Of a DNA stretch of 64,000 nucleotides, positions 1 through 13,017 are shown piece after piece. The DNA comes from Volvox africanus. Lineage: Eukaryota; Chlorophyta; Chlorophyceae; Chlamydomonadales; Volvocaceae. A program made the translations under genes and the position numbers. The notes below the pieces were generated by a model that saw only the letters and a program-made list of their open reading frames with translations, did not search any database and was not told where the DNA came from. Location of the stretch: assembly GCA_030268105.1 (NCBI GenBank), contig BSDZ01000009.1, forward strand, positions 2,578,531 to 2,642,530, given 5' to 3'. The stretch's first letter is position 1. Every line of letters begins with the position of its first letter.

Positions 1-3000
1 CCACTGTTGGCTGTAGATTTGGCTCCACGGCCACCGCGATAGCGAGCACAGGTGGTGACTCGGAGGCGGAGGGTGGTGGTGTTGCCGTCGCAGACCATCC
101 CGTCAACGGCAATCTAGGCGGTGGCGGTGGCGGTGGCGGTGGCGGTGGCGGTGGCGGTGGCGGTGGCGGTGGCGGTGGCGGTGGCGGTGGCGGTGGCGTA
201 TATCCCAATCAAAGGCTGCGAAAGGTATTGACGGCTGCAAGGAAGCGCGGAACAGAAGTCCTTTCTGAGGTGGAAGCCGAGAATCCTCCGAAAGTCATCA
301 GCACGGGGGAAGACACCACCGGGGCAAGCACTAATGCCAGTGGTGGTGGCATCGCTCATGGTAACAATATGCACCCCGCCGCCATACCAGCTGTTGACCG
401 TCCGCCGGGAGTTGTTGGATGCACAGCAGACGAAAAGATTTCAGAAGCTGTTACACGAATGACAGCCGGATGCCCTCTGGTCGGAGAGGTCGACCAGCCG
501 GGCCGGGTGGCAGGCCGCGGGGAGGCAGAGGAATGCGCGATTAGCACAGCCGAGAACGATCATGGGGCTTGCGCTCTTCCTAACGCAGGCCCAGGCGCTG
601 GTATGGTATGTGGCTTCAGCACCGCGAGCGGTAAGCCAGTTGTCGTCACCGAAGCATCACGGAAGCGCGCCATGAGCTGGCTATCCAAGATCATGGACGA
701 CGGAGACGAGGAGGAGGGAGGAAAGCATGGCAGCGAAGGCGAAGGCGCAGATACCCCCCGCATCATGGAGCATGCGGATGCGCCTAACACGAGAAAAGCG
801 GTAAGTGCGTGCGGAGGTATGCAGAAGGGCCCCGGCCGCACCGCCGCGGGCGCCGCCGCAGCCAGAGCAAGGGAGAGCGGCCTGGCTAGCTTCAGCACTG
901 CGGCCGGGAAGCCCGTCCTTGTTTCCGCGGCGGCGAGGAAACGTGCCGCAGGGTGGTTGTCTAAGATCCTTCAGGAGGACGATACATCGGTTCCAAATGA
1001 AGCCGCAAAACGTGTGGATTGTAAGCAGGAGGCAGCTAGCGAAGCCGCAGGTGTGGGTATCCGCGCTGTTGGGATGGCAAGCAGAGGTGCGGTCCAAGGG
1101 CCGGGCATGTCACATGCGGAGTCCAGGGCTAGTAAAGGTGCTCGAGATGGCGGCCACCGCGTGACTGAGCTCGACGCAGGAGCAGCCGTGCCGGCGCCCG
1201 GCGGGACGGTGTTGGGATTTAGCACGGCGAATGGCAAGCCGGTCGTTGTCTCTGAAGCTGCGCGGCGGCGGGCAGCTGTCTGGATGGCAAAGGTGGTTAA
1301 CGAGGATCTGGAGGGAGATGCCAAACAAGCTGGTGGCAACGGCAACAGCGGTGGCGGCTGCACTGCTGGTGATGGTGGGGGTGGGGCTGGTGATGGTGGT
1401 GGTGATGGTGGGGGTGGAGTTGACCGGGGGTCGGTTACACACTGCAGTGGTGCAGCTCCCTCAGGCTCAGTCACGGTTGTTCTACCAGAGAAGGTTTCAC
1501 TGACCGGCTTCGCAGCGCCACCAGTAGGGCAGGACGGCAATCCTCCTGCGGCCACCGTGGAAATCAGCGAGGGCGGTTTCAGCACAGCCGGCGGAAAACC
1601 TATAATGGTTTCAGAGGAAGCACGGCAGCGTGCTGCCGGCTGGCTGGCGAATGTTCTCATAAACAATGAAGACGGCGGCAGTGAAGATCGCGGTGGTGAT
1701 GTCGGCGATGGCATGCTCGGGGATGTAAGGAGCTCAGGCCCCGGTGATCCCGGAGGTGCTCCCTCTGCCATGACTACGTGCGTGGTTAGCGGGAAGGCGG
1801 CAGGCGGGGCCGTTGGTGAAGCGGCCAGAATGGGCCCTCCTGGTATGGGGGCGTCGGAGGCCTTTGGCCCCGCTGTTGCAATTCCACGAGGCAGTGCCGT
1901 CGGTTTCAGTACGGCAGGGGGCAAGCCTGTTATTGTCTCTGAAGCCGCGCGAAAGCGTGCGGAGGGCTGGTTAGCCAAGATCATGAATGACGACGACGAG
2001 GGGGCCAGCGGCGGAGGCGCCCCAGCCCTTGCTGCAGCCGTCAGGGCTGCCGCTAACGTTCCGGAAACCCTCGCGCAACCAGGGCCTGCATTGCGGCGGC
2101 CCCACAGCGACGGTGTCCCCTATAGGCCGCCAGCACGCCGGCGTGTGGCATCGCTGGGGCCTGACACTGTGGCTGCACATCTTGACACTTCCACCACCAC
2201 TGATGCTGCCGCTGCCGCTGCAGCGGGGACATGCTTGCCGCCAACCTCCCCGCTGCCGGATGCTCAGGCGCCGCAGCTGAGAGCAATGCCACAGAGAGGA
2301 TCTGAGGCGGGCCTAGGGTGTTTAAACGTAGCCTTTGCAGCGCCAAGCGAACTTGGTTGCCGGCTGCTGCCTGCGGCCTCAATCGTGGCGCTTCCGCCAG
2401 CTGCGATTGCCTTGCCGCGTTCGGGCACGACCTTCCCGTCTGGCAGGCCTGTGGTGCTGGGCAAGGGGGCGAGTATGTACGCGGCCGCAGGCGCAGAACG
2501 GAAGTCCGGGAGTGAGTCTGGTGCACCGGCGGAAGCGGCAGCGGCGGAGGCAAAGGTGCCCGCCGGGCGCATACAGTTGGTGACAGCCATGTCGACAGAC
2601 ACGGCTACAAACATGGGTGCATTGGCAGCGGATGTTGCAGCTGAGGCTCCAGCGGGAGCGACGGCAGGCGGACGTACGGCGGGGGGAGAGGAAAATTTCA
2701 TACTGGCTGGCAGAGGACAGCAGCCGTCAGCTGCTGGTGCTGTTCCTGCGTTTGCCGCTGCTGCTGATGTTTGCAGCGGCGATGCTGACCCTTCAGCGGG
2801 AGACCGGGCTGCCGTGGCAGATGGGGCGGGGGTCGGAACTCTAGCTGCTTACGGGGCAACGGCAGGCCCGCAGGCTTCCGCTGAAAAGCAGCCTACTGGC
2901 TTCGTAACCGGTGATGGCAACGCGGTCTTGGTCGATCCGGCGCGACTGGCAGCAGCAGCGGCTTTGCTGCAGGTTGTGGGTTCAGATGCCGCAGCGGTTT

Positions 3001-6000
3001 CACCGTCCGGCACCCGCAAGACCCGGGAGCAAGCCTTTGGCGGTGAAGCAGAACCCCAAGGCGCCGGGCCACATGGCCAGCCACAAGCGCATCTATTGGC
3101 GCAACAACAGCAGCAGCAGCTCGTAGAGCAACAGCAGCAGCAGCCATCTGCCACGACATCGCCAGTGGCACTGCAGGTTACGGTCCGCGCTGTGGCCAAC
3201 ACGTCGCTCTCTCCAGACCTCATGGCTGCTGCTGGCGGCCAGATGTCAGCGGTGGGTGAGGAGCACCGGGGGCCCGTGGAGGCAAAGACGCCTTCCCCTC
3301 CCGCTGCCGCCGCCGCCGCCGCCACCGCCACCGTCGCAAAGGCGGTGGAAGATGCGGCGGCAAACACCCGGGAGCGAACACGCACTGCTGCGCAGATGCG
3401 CTCTGCCGTTGGAATGAGTGATACGGTTGTGGCGGGCGGCGACAACCTTGATGTACAGGCAGGCGTGGTGCACCCTCCCCCGGCGCCAAGACAGCCAGTC
3501 CCCGCCTTCCCTTTTTGTGCAACGGCCGCCACCACACCGATCTCAACGAAATCAACAATGAAGTCCACAGATGGATCCGAGCTAAATCATGTGGCGGTGG
3601 CCGACATTCCATTCGGTACTGCTGCCGCATCCGGCGCAGAACAGCACACACCCCTGCGGACCCTATCGCCGCAGCCGACGGAGGCTGCGGCTGCGGTTGT
3701 GGCTGCTACGGCCTCTGCGGCCTCCACCCCGCGTGCTACCACCCCGCGCATGCGCCCAGTAACCACGACACCAGGTTCAGTTCCAAGGGCCGGCCCTCCG
3801 CCGTCTACGGGCGGTCTAAAACGGCCTCGCACGCTGGCAAATAGTGGCTCCGGAAGCGGGCTGACCCACGGGTCAGGGTAAGAACGCTGCCGTTTCTGGC
3901 ATGCCGTGTATCCTCAGGGCGTATGGCATGTTGTGTTATGACCGTGTATCCTCATGTACACGTCAGGTGTAAGGGACGCTTTCCCTCTTCAAGCGGGTGC
4001 AGCTCATCCTAAGGAGCCATCCTGCTCCGAAACCGGGCCACGCATGGGAATGTACCCCCTTTGACGGAACAGCTTTCCTTCTTGCTTCATCCTCCGTTCC
4101 TCCAGCCGCTCGCTTTCCTTCGCTACCCCTTTCTTTCTGCCTCGTCCGCTATAGGGCGGGTGCATATCGCTCGCTGGTCAAGCAATGTTCAGCCATCAGA
4201 AGTGCGATAACCTCCTCCCCCGTTGGATCTGCTTGCCTGTAAGAAAAAGTTCCCACTTACACCCATTCTCCGTTCGTTTCCCGATCGCGCTCTGGGTTTC
4301 GTGCTGACACGCAGGAGACCACCGCGCCATGGCGGCGCAGCAACTGCACCCCCGGCAGCCGGTCTTGGCAGCAAGCGCAAGTTCGTGTCGCCATTGCCCG
4401 CGGGATACAAGGGCAAGCCGGGCTCCGCGGACTGCAGTACGCCTCTGAGAGGCGACACCCCGGCGGCTGCGAGCAGAGCAGCCTGGGATGGCAGCGATAG
4501 CGCCAAGCGGCGCAGCGGACAGGGTAGGTTGTCACGGCCTTGAGGGTAATCCAACATACATCGCAGGTGGCATGCTCCCCGTTCCCGGGACACTTGGATG
4601 TCTGTCCTTGGCTTGTTGGGTTATTGGTTTCATCGCAATGCTACTCTTGAGCGTTATATATGAGAATCCCGTCGTTTTCGCGTGGCGTGGCTCCGTGTAT
4701 TCCGGTCTGTGGCTCCCACAGTCCCGCGGCCATCAGCTGCATGCAGGGACAGCTCCAGGGGGACATGGTGGAGTTGTGTATCCTGCCGTGTACCCTCTAG
4801 CACTGCATACCCTATCATCGCGATGTCGCTCCCCGTCATTAGCGCAGGATCCCCCAAGAGGCCTCGCCTGTCGTCGCTATTCGAGCTGGAAGCGGGGACC
4901 GGCGGCAGAATCTCAAAGTTGCCGCTCCAGAAGTACTTCACACTGCCGCTTGCTTCCGTGGCTGGCGCATCGCCGCCGACATCACCGGGTCCGCACCGCG
5001 CCGCGGTCGTGGGCGGAGAGGTGCCGATAGCAGCTGGTGAGGTAGGCGGTAACATTGCAGGTGCAGGTGATGCACCTCCTATCGGCGACGGCGGCGCCGC
5101 CGTCGGGGCCATGGCGGACGCCGACGCCTTGGCGGTGGCAGTGGCGGCGGCGGCTCCGAGCCATTTCACACCCGTTGCCCCGGGGGTCCTCGACGGAATA
5201 ACGTCCGCTACTGCGGCTGAGTTCCGTTTCTGGGCGGCGTTGGAGGCACCATCTCCACAACCTCTATCTCAGCCCGAAGACCCCAAGGTAATGGTGCATG
5301 CATTCTGCAGGACCACTTTAAACGGCGTCTTGTAATCTCATATTCCACCATGAGGAGGTGTGGCGACCTGAGGCGCCGTACCGGTACTGATACCAGTAGC
5401 AATCATAATAACAGTATGGCGGTTAAATCCACCAGGTTGCACAGTCATATGCCGAATGTGGCCGGTGCATGCGCCAGGGGGTGTGTTGCAGCGACTGACT
5501 TTCCGTGTTCCGGTTGGGCAATAGGCAATTTGTTACCGTACTGCCGGGGTAGATGCTCGAGACTTAACTTCGTTTGGGAAGTGATGGACAGGATGGCATC
5601 CATTATCAACGTATGGAGGTGAAGGGATCTCGACACGCACCGTCTTTCGTAGAGGTCTTATTGCGCTTCTGCAACCTCGGCGTCCGCAGCAGGATGTCCG
5701 CAGCATGGACACGGGGCCGGTTGGAGCGGCGCAGACAGCTGAGGGCGGCGGTACCTGCGCCGCGGCCCTGGTCTGGGGCTGGTGGGGTGCTGCGGAGGCG
5801 CGGGCAGCGCTGCAACGGCTGGTGGCGTTGCCCCTCAGTGCACGTGAGCGGGCAACTGACCCATGGGTCACTAACCATTACCGGTGGATCGTGTGGAAGC
5901 TGGCGGCGTACGAGCGACGGTAGATGGGAGTCTGCGCGTACGGGGCTTATGGGACCTGGAAGCTGCGGGACGACTCATCGTCCCTGTCTTGTGCGTTGTG

Positions 6001-9000
6001 CGTTGAACCTGAGGCCATCAGCAGCCTGAAAACAAAGCGAATCTTGCAGCACCTCGCCAAACCCTGCGCCAATGTCCCGTCTTGGTATGTGATAGTTATG
6101 GTTTGCCTTCGCACTTGCGTCTTATGTTTCTGCAGCCCTCCAGCCGTGCAGCCGTGCGAATCATTGACGGCATCATATGGATCCGTTGGTCGGGGACGCA
6201 ACGCCCGCGCAGTCAATGAACGGTTCAATGATTCGCAGATTTGCAGATTTTGCGTGCCTGGGTGCTCCGTTACAATGGCCTCATGAGCCTGAATTAGCTG
6301 CGGTTGCTGCCGTTGCTGACTTTTGCCTTTTGTATCTGCGCTGTGTAGCTTCCCAGGGCATTGCCGCGGCCGTAGCCTGACGCCCGCCGCCGTACTGGAC
6401 CAGATTCGACGTCGTGTACAGGTACGACATCCGTATATCGTATCCTAGTTACTTGCCAATTTCAGATGCTATAAATACACAACTAGGATGTGTGCCCACC
6501 ATCTCATTAGGTGGAGCTGGTTGGAGGTGGGCGGCCCATCCTGGCGGCTATTTTCGCACACGACCGACCCGCGGGTCTGCCCATGGTGCTCGCGATTAGC
6601 GGCCTGCCTGAGGTAGGGTTTCAGACGATGAGTGTACGATTGCGACGATGCGTCCATTAGCCCTAGACCTGGGCGCGAAGGAAGAATTCGCACCTCTGTT
6701 AGATCAGCAAGTCCCGTTCTTGGTGTCGCCCTGGGCCTTCTGCCGTATAAAGCTGAAGCCCTCCAGCCCTCCACCTTCTTCGCCCCCACTTTCTAGCCCG
6801 CCACCCTCCAGCCCTCCACCTGCCTCTCCCCTACCCGTGAGCCCACCCCCTGCCTCCCTTCCACCCTCCAGCCCTCCACCCAGCTCGCTCCCATCACCAT
6901 CACCATCACCCATCACCTCCCTCCTCTAATGCTCTCTGCACATTTTGGCTTTTGGTTACGTCCCTCCCTCATCTCTCCCCCCCTCTTACCCGCAGCTATC
7001 CAGCAGATCCCACTTCACGGAGGGCATGCGTGTGGAGCTCACAGACGGCTGGTACAGCATATCTGCTGGTCTGGACAGTCACCTGGCACACCTAGTGCTG
7101 TCACGCCGACTGGTGGTGAGGGTTCGGCTCGGGGGAAGGCCGGATGCCGCTACTATAGATTGGGTACTAGACTAAGTTGGGAGGGGGCTGGATTTGGGCT
7201 GCGATGGCACAGAGTCACACACGTCGCACACCCGCGTGGGAAAGCTGAAGCTGGATAATGTCCGCAGAGTAAGTGGGTGGTCACTGGAAGGTGAGGGAGG
7301 CCGGACAGGATAAGTCCATCTTATGTACTTGGGCAGCCTGCCTCTCTGCTTTCAGGTACCCCAATTGAGCAAATCTGCCTGCCTCCACACAGTGCAATGT
7401 CTTCTCAGCGCGGTGCGCATTTCATCACCCCTCCCAAGTATGCATCACCGGCGAACCCAGGTCTCTTGCTTCTCATTGCCCGCGTCCCCACAGCTGGGCA
7501 GCAAGCTCAGGGTGTGCGGAGCTGAGCTCCAGTCGGAGCGGCCCGGGGAGCCGCTGGATTCCGCCACTCGCAGCAGCTCCGTATTGAGGCTGCAATACAA
7601 CGGCTGCAGCCCCGCAGCGTGGGATGCGCGGCTGGGAGCTCAGGTGCAGCCGGCGGCGATGGCTCTGAGGCCGCTTGGGCAGGTGCGTATGCCTCCGTGC
7701 AGGTGGGAAGTTGCGGGTGCAGGTGCGGGTGCAGGTGTATAGCTGCACGAACGCTGATACATGTTTTAGAATTAAGAATGAGCCACAAGGATGCAGGCAA
7801 CCAAGCTGGGGTAAGAAATTAGAGCGCTGATGTGGTGAGTGTTTTGTTGGCCAAAGGGCGCGGTGGCATTCGCAGGTTGTCCCGGGGGGCGGTACTGTGC
7901 CGGCGACGCTGCTGCTGGTGGTGTCCAAGTACGGCATCCTGACGTACGAGAACACGCCACAGGGCATTTTTAACCGCACGCCACGTACGCAAGAGGAGCG
8001 GCTTCGGAGCAGTACCGTACAGCGGAATGAGGTGTGGGGATGGACAGGGGTTCGGGAGGGACCATCAGGGCTTTGTGTGTACCTTTTTACCAAAGAAGTG
8101 CCAACTTCACGCGGATAGGGACGAGGGGACGATGTCAAAGTCTGTATCTGGGATCTACGCCTGGACGCAGAATGGTACGTGATGTATTTGAAGCCGACCG
8201 GGTACGATGCAGACGATCCCGTGATGAGGTGCCCCCGGTTGATTCCCTTTTTTCTGTTTTCCCACCTGGCTGTGCACGGGATAAAGGCCGCCTCAGCGGC
8301 AGCTGCAAGCGTGCAGCGTGCCGAGCTGGACCGCTGTCGCGGGTTGCTGCGCGGCGGGCCCCGTGCCGCTGCAATATTCTCCTCCGCGTGCTGCGCCTCC
8401 TTTGGGACGTTGCGCGTGCAGCGCGCGTATGCAAATTTGGTAGTTCGGAGCGGCGGCGGTGGTGACAGTGGCGGCGGCGGTGAGGATGGCGGCGGCGACC
8501 AGGACGGTGGAGGAGGAACCCTCTCAGCGGAAGAACGGGCCCAGCTGAGCAGGTGCACCGGTAGAGGGCAGAACTGTGGTCCTGGTGACGCGTGGCGCCG
8601 GGTATCCAGTTCCGCATCTCCTGCTGAGATGGAGGAATTTAGGGATTGTATCGGCTAGGAGAGACGTTGACCTGTCCAGTTGACCGTTAACATGCCGAAT
8701 GATAACAGTAGTTGTCTTCGTGCGTCTGCGACACTGTCTCCTCCTCCCTGTGTTGGACCATGCCTCGGATCAACACAGGTTGGTTTTGGAGCGCCAGGCG
8801 TACCTGGCGGCGGAAGTGGACCGACTCATGGAGGATGCCATGAAGGGAGCGGCAGGTAGCGCCAGCGGTGGCGGCAGCAACGGCGGCGGCGGCGACTGCG
8901 GAGTGCCGTACTTGCGACTGCGGGTTGTAGGGGTAACACCGCACGGTGTGCCGTCAGGTAGGTGGCGGGCTGGGGGTGAGCCAGGGGTGTGTGTGTGTGT

Positions 9001-11791
9001 GTGTGTATGGTGGTGGGGTGTCCTGTCCTGAAACGTGTGGGTTGTATTGTATACGTCTTAATCCGAGTTTATGTCCATCCGGTCGCCGTGCTCACGGCCA
9101 TGGCCATATCACGGCCATGGCCATATACAGCTTTCCTCGGCCGCTGCTTAGACGCTCTGCGGCTGTGCCCGTCTGTTAAAACGAGGGTCACGGGGCCTCG
9201 ATACTGAAATCTTTTCGCAAGCACGCGGTGGACGTATCAACTTGAAAAGTCCACCCCCCCTGCCCGTCCCTTTCCGCTGCGTCCTCCCATAGGGCCTCCA
9301 TGTCATGCCATGCTGCGGATTTGGAGGCCCCCGGAAGAGCTGGACGAGCAGCTACGAGAGGGCCAAGTGCTACTGGCGACGAACTTGGCGCCGGGAGCGT
9401 ACGGTAGTGGCGGCGGCGGTGGCAAGGACACGATTGGTGGACCGGCAGGACCGCTGACGGATCTGGGACCCAACGGCCGGTTACGGTGCGTCGCTGGCAG
9501 CTGCTGTTGGGTGTAACATCATATAACTATTGTTGTTGTGTTATTACTATTTTTATTATTACATTATCGAAAGGCGTCAAGTTTGAGGGTACTGTCCAGA
9601 GAGGAGGAGATTTGTCACGAAACCAGTGGCTGGGGGCATCGCGATCTCACCGAGCGATATTCCGGATGTCCCCAATAATCAGTGCCCCCAATAAACTGAC
9701 GGAGCGTATCCGCTTATTATATTATCATGCGCAGCAGCAGTTGTTGCAGCGGGAGCTTTGCCCGAGCTCACCGCATCGCTTTTTGGCTTTTTAGTCCTCC
9801 ACGCACCTGCCACCACCAACAAGCCATGTCCAAGGTCACCCTCTTCTCCCGCGACGTTACATACGCAATTACTGCATTTTTCTCCTGAACATTGAATGAG
9901 CTGTATGGACCATTCAATGTATGTCGCTTGCATGTTGGTCGCACCTTGAATCATCCTTTCCCTTCCATTCACCGAAGCGCTCTCATGCAGTCGTTCCCTG
10001 AAGCGTGCGAGATCCCCACGGCCCTTATTGATGTCCTCCTGATTCATACTTTGTTCGATGCACATGGCATCCTATTCGTGCCCCATTACAGATGCCTCGA
10101 GATCACTGCCGGCAAGATGACCCGGTCGGTTGGGTGTTCAGGGAGTGAGGAGCGGGGGGTTGTAAGGGGGGGGGTCGGAGGCTTGGGGGGATGGGCTAGG
10201 CTCGATAGTTGTCGAGAAGGCAAGCTGGAGACCCGAGGCAAGGGGCTGTGGAAGGTCTACCTCCCTATGGTGCAGGCCAAGGGAAGTGGGTCGGGGGAGA
10301 GAGGGGACCTTTCGGACCAGCGCGGCCTTTGTGACTGGCTGGATGTGCCCGGGTGCGCTGGTGGACATCAATGGTTGGGCATTAATGGGGCGCTTCATGA
10401 ATGGGACCGTTCGTGTTGCCTCCCAGTCCTTAATAGTGTGTTGAGGTAAGGGCAAATGGAACCTTGGATAGGCTGTCAAGCGACATCGTTTGAATCAACT
10501 TATCGATGCGGGCACTGCAGGTACCCTCCGCTGTCGATATGATTGCCGATTTTGCAGCTTGCACTTGACTGCCTTCCATCGGCCATCGCAGGTTCCGCAT
10601 CCTGGGCCAGGCTGCCGACTTATCTCACCACCTGGCGCTGCCTGGCTACCAGCCGCGTAGACAGCTGTGCCTGGCCGACATTGCTGCCGCTCTGCCGGCA
10701 CTCCTGCAGCAGCGCCTGCTGCTCCCTCCCCACCTCGCCCATCCCCACGGCCACGGGCACCAAGGGCAACCAGAACGCGACGTGAGCCTCTTTGAATTCG
10801 ATTTCACGGGCTGTGTGGTGCGAGCGGGAGAGGTGCAGATGCTAAGCGTTGGTGGAAGCGGCGGCGGAGGGGGAGGCGTACGACAACAATGGGTGTTCCT
10901 GGCGGACCAGACATCGGGACTGTGTGCCGCGGGAATGCCGGGTAGACCGTGTGACGGAGGCGGTGGTGAGGGAAGTGGCGGCGGCGCCAGCGGCTTTGCT
11001 GGACTGCAACCGTGGATGCTGGCGGTGAAGATGGTGGGGACACTGGTGAGTATCTGCTGTTCACACATATGGGCATTTGTGTCCTGTACATTTGACAGAC
11101 AGGGAAGAGGACATTTGTGGACTTATCATGTGTGTACCATGCTGGCTATCTGTACGCGTGTTGATGTGTGTATTGTCCACGCGTTTAGTTTGCGGTGCAC
11201 ACTTGGTAGCTGGTAGGTGGTTATAAAGTGATGGCCTCTACAATCATAGATGTCGCCCCCTTCGGCAAGTGCTGCATCACGAAGGTCTTGGTGGTTTGGA
11301 AGGCAAGCGGGGTCACGCACCCTGTCGCTACTTGGTGAACACCCTTCCAGAAAAGGCACTTCGCTGTCCCCCGACAACCAAAAGCAGCATGCTCTCCATC
11401 TTCATGTTCATCTATAGTTATAGTTCCTCCACTCTACCCTTACCCCGGCCAGCATGACTCCCTATCCCGCCCGCCTCATTCGCATCCACTCCAGGAGTCG
11501 GTGGACTTCCTCCTGGATCCCGCCCGCCAGTCGGGTGCCGTACTATCCTTTCGTCATTTGATTCTGCAGGACCGCGATGTGGCCAACCAGCTGTGGGTTG
11601 CGGCGGCGCCGGACACGGCTAGTGTGATTAGGGTAGCACCACCCCTGCCGCCGGGCACCATCGGCAACACCACAGCTGCCCCGACTCCCCGTGGTGGCGA
11701 CCCAGTCTTAGGATGGGCAAGGGGTGTCTCAGGGCGAGAGCAGTTGGCCTTGTATGGTGCTAAGGTCGACCGGTTGCTGGGCATGAGCTAG
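1..11791 (+). CDS. BRCA2: BRCA2 homologue, 5' end outside window
   Basis: Recombination mediator that loads RAD51 on single-stranded DNA in homologous repair (family knowledge). Proposed exons: <1-3877, 4315-4523, 4848-5287, 5690-5919, 6349-6421, 6511-6612, 6996-7115, 7494-7682, 7876-8031, 8317-8552, 8779-8957, 9293-9485, 10592-11045, 11495-11791. All phases close, giving about 2250 codons from base 3 to the TAG. The giant first exon encodes a poly-Gly tract, five BRC repeats (F-S-T-A-x-G-K-P cores), two decayed BRC-like units and a poly-Gln stretch. Helical-domain signatures are WVTNHYRWIVWKLAAYE and LTPAAVLDQIRRR. OB1 has RVELTDGWYSI and LRVCGAEL; the tower has LSAEERAQLS then LVLERQAYLAAEVDRLM; OB2 has LRIWRPPEELDEQL; OB3 has FEFDFTGCVVRAGEV; the C-terminal exon has DRDVANQLWVA. 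The frame is open through base 3, so the true start lies upstream. Least certain are the exon 10 acceptor (8317) and the exon 9 donor (8032, GTGTGG). It is tail-to-tail with the next gene. Confidence 0.93.
117..197 (+). repeat. (GGTGGC)n hexanucleotide coding for 27 glycines
   Basis: Uninterrupted alternation of GGT and GGC codons, in frame with the BRC exon. It is immediately preceded by NL and followed by VYPNQ. As a pure microsatellite inside coding sequence it is expected to vary in length between individuals; a whole-codon change would keep the frame. Confidence 0.9.
612..1995 (+). repeat. Five BRC repeats (RAD51-binding) in one exon
   Basis: Five units start near 612, 888, 1215, 1575 and 1902, spaced 276-360 bp. 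Each carries an F-S-T-A-x-G-K-P core followed by V-x(2,3)-A-x-R-x-R-A and W-(L/M)-(A/S)-K/N. The F-x-T-A tetrapeptide is the part of BRC repeats known to insert into RAD51. The second helical half (for example SEAARKRAEGWLAKI) is strongly conserved between units and is followed by an acidic patch (D/E/N-rich). The linkers between units are Gly/Ala-rich and unrelated to each other. Confidence 0.95.
2424..2965 (+). repeat. Two decayed BRC-like units
   Basis: Near 2424-2490 the frame reads TTFPSGRPVVLGKGA, and near 2898-2960 GFVTGDGNAVLVDPARLAAAA. Both keep the spacing and general shape of the BRC units (F-x-x-x-G-x-x-V-V/L-V), but the T-A of the F-x-T-A core and the Lys of G-K-P are lost. They look like diverged copies of the same repeat and are probably poor RAD51 binders (inference). 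Confidence 0.55.
9486..10591 (+). other. Long BRCA2 intron between OB2 and OB3 exons
   Basis: A 1.1-kb intron inferred from a GTGCGT donor and a CAG acceptor whose phases join (CG|G, Arg). It holds no recognised gene. All other introns in this gene are about 90-450 bp. The open frames here show no family resemblance and I treat them as chance. Confidence 0.7.
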
Positions 11792-13017
11792 TTGGGGGCC
11801 AGTTGGGCAAGATGACTTCCTCTCATGGCTCCTTGCTGTGTTGCCTTTGGGCTGTGAGCAGTTGCCAACCACCGCAGCGAAAAATTGTATACCATGAACC
11901 GGTGGACAGCGCCGACGGTGCCTTTTTCTGTGCTCGTATTTGTTGAGGTTCCCCGTGTGCCCTCACGATGCATGATGCAGTACCACATACGCATGGATCA
12001 GGACAATGGGGTGCTTCGCACACGAAAACTAGACTTTAAAAACTGAAAGCCACAAGTATCGCTCAAATGTGTGGCTGGGGGCCGGTTTGAAATGGCGTGC
12101 GGACGGAAGGCTCGAGTGACTGAAGGTGCGCAGAACTGGCGAAGGTGGAAAATTTCTCCTCTCGGGTCACCTTCAATTCTATGTCTGGCATCGTTTTGGT
12201 TTATCAGGATGAAGGTTGCGCCCAGGATCAGTGAGGGCAACTACTAGCCGTATCAGCATGCGGTATGCAGACTGATGATAACATGAACGTGCGCAAAGCT
12301 GAGTATGTGACAGTTACAATTACTAGGATGATAGGGGTTAATATGGAGACCATCAACTCATCGGTGCATCGTTCTTCGTACTCCTTCCTCATATGAAGGA
12401 CTGTTCGTGCCCACCAACGCTGCAGCATCCAAAGCTCTCCAGAGCTTCCTGCGCTGTGGGCCATCGCCTGTGTACACGGTTTATCCTATGAAATGCATTT
12501 CCTATTCCATACAGGTGTAGACAAAAGGTCAAATCCAGTAACGTCGTCGTGGGGAATACAGGAATTGCGACCCACACGTATGAACTGCTTGTGAGACAAC
12601 CAGGTAAGACATCAGCACAAATTAATATTCCCACCAGAATGGCGAAGGACATCCGAGCCCATGTACGAATTCTTCAGCATATATTGCGCTAACCCTCATA
12701 ATTAGCGCCCCACAAACGATCATGATGTGCGTTCAAGCTATACGGCGCCGTATGGGCACTCCGTATAGCGCGCTGTGTTCGGTCATATAATTTTGGACAC
12801 GAAATATCAATCGAAGAAAGAAGTCCACATCATGCTTATGTATTCCAAATGTTCTTTGACACGTCACTCGCGACCACGAGCTTCGTTTGCTACGTACATC
12901 CGTATGATGCATGGCATTAATGCCTCCCTCGCGTTTCCCCCTGCGACCATTGCTCGGCACATAGTCAACAGTCACGCCACGACCGGCAAGCTGCTGAACC
13001 CCCCCTGCGGCTATCAT
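11792..13017. other. Intergenic, convergent 3' ends; nothing recognised
   Basis: Separates the BRCA2 stop (+) from the SRPBCC gene stop (-). I see no coding resemblance. A minus-strand TGTAA (forward TTACA at 12314-12318) could be a polyadenylation signal for the minus-strand gene, about 700 bp after its stop. Confidence 0.5.

Noticed and set aside
971..1984. A 337-codon minus-strand frame and similar long frames antisense to the BRCA2 exon
   Set aside because: They mirror the GC-rich BRC coding exon; the composition (Pro/Ala/Ser) follows from the sense codons and shows no family resemblance.
4682..5335. The whole 217-codon frame as a separate gene
   Set aside because: Only 4848-5287 is coding; it is the third BRCA2 exon, with phase-matching acceptor and donor.
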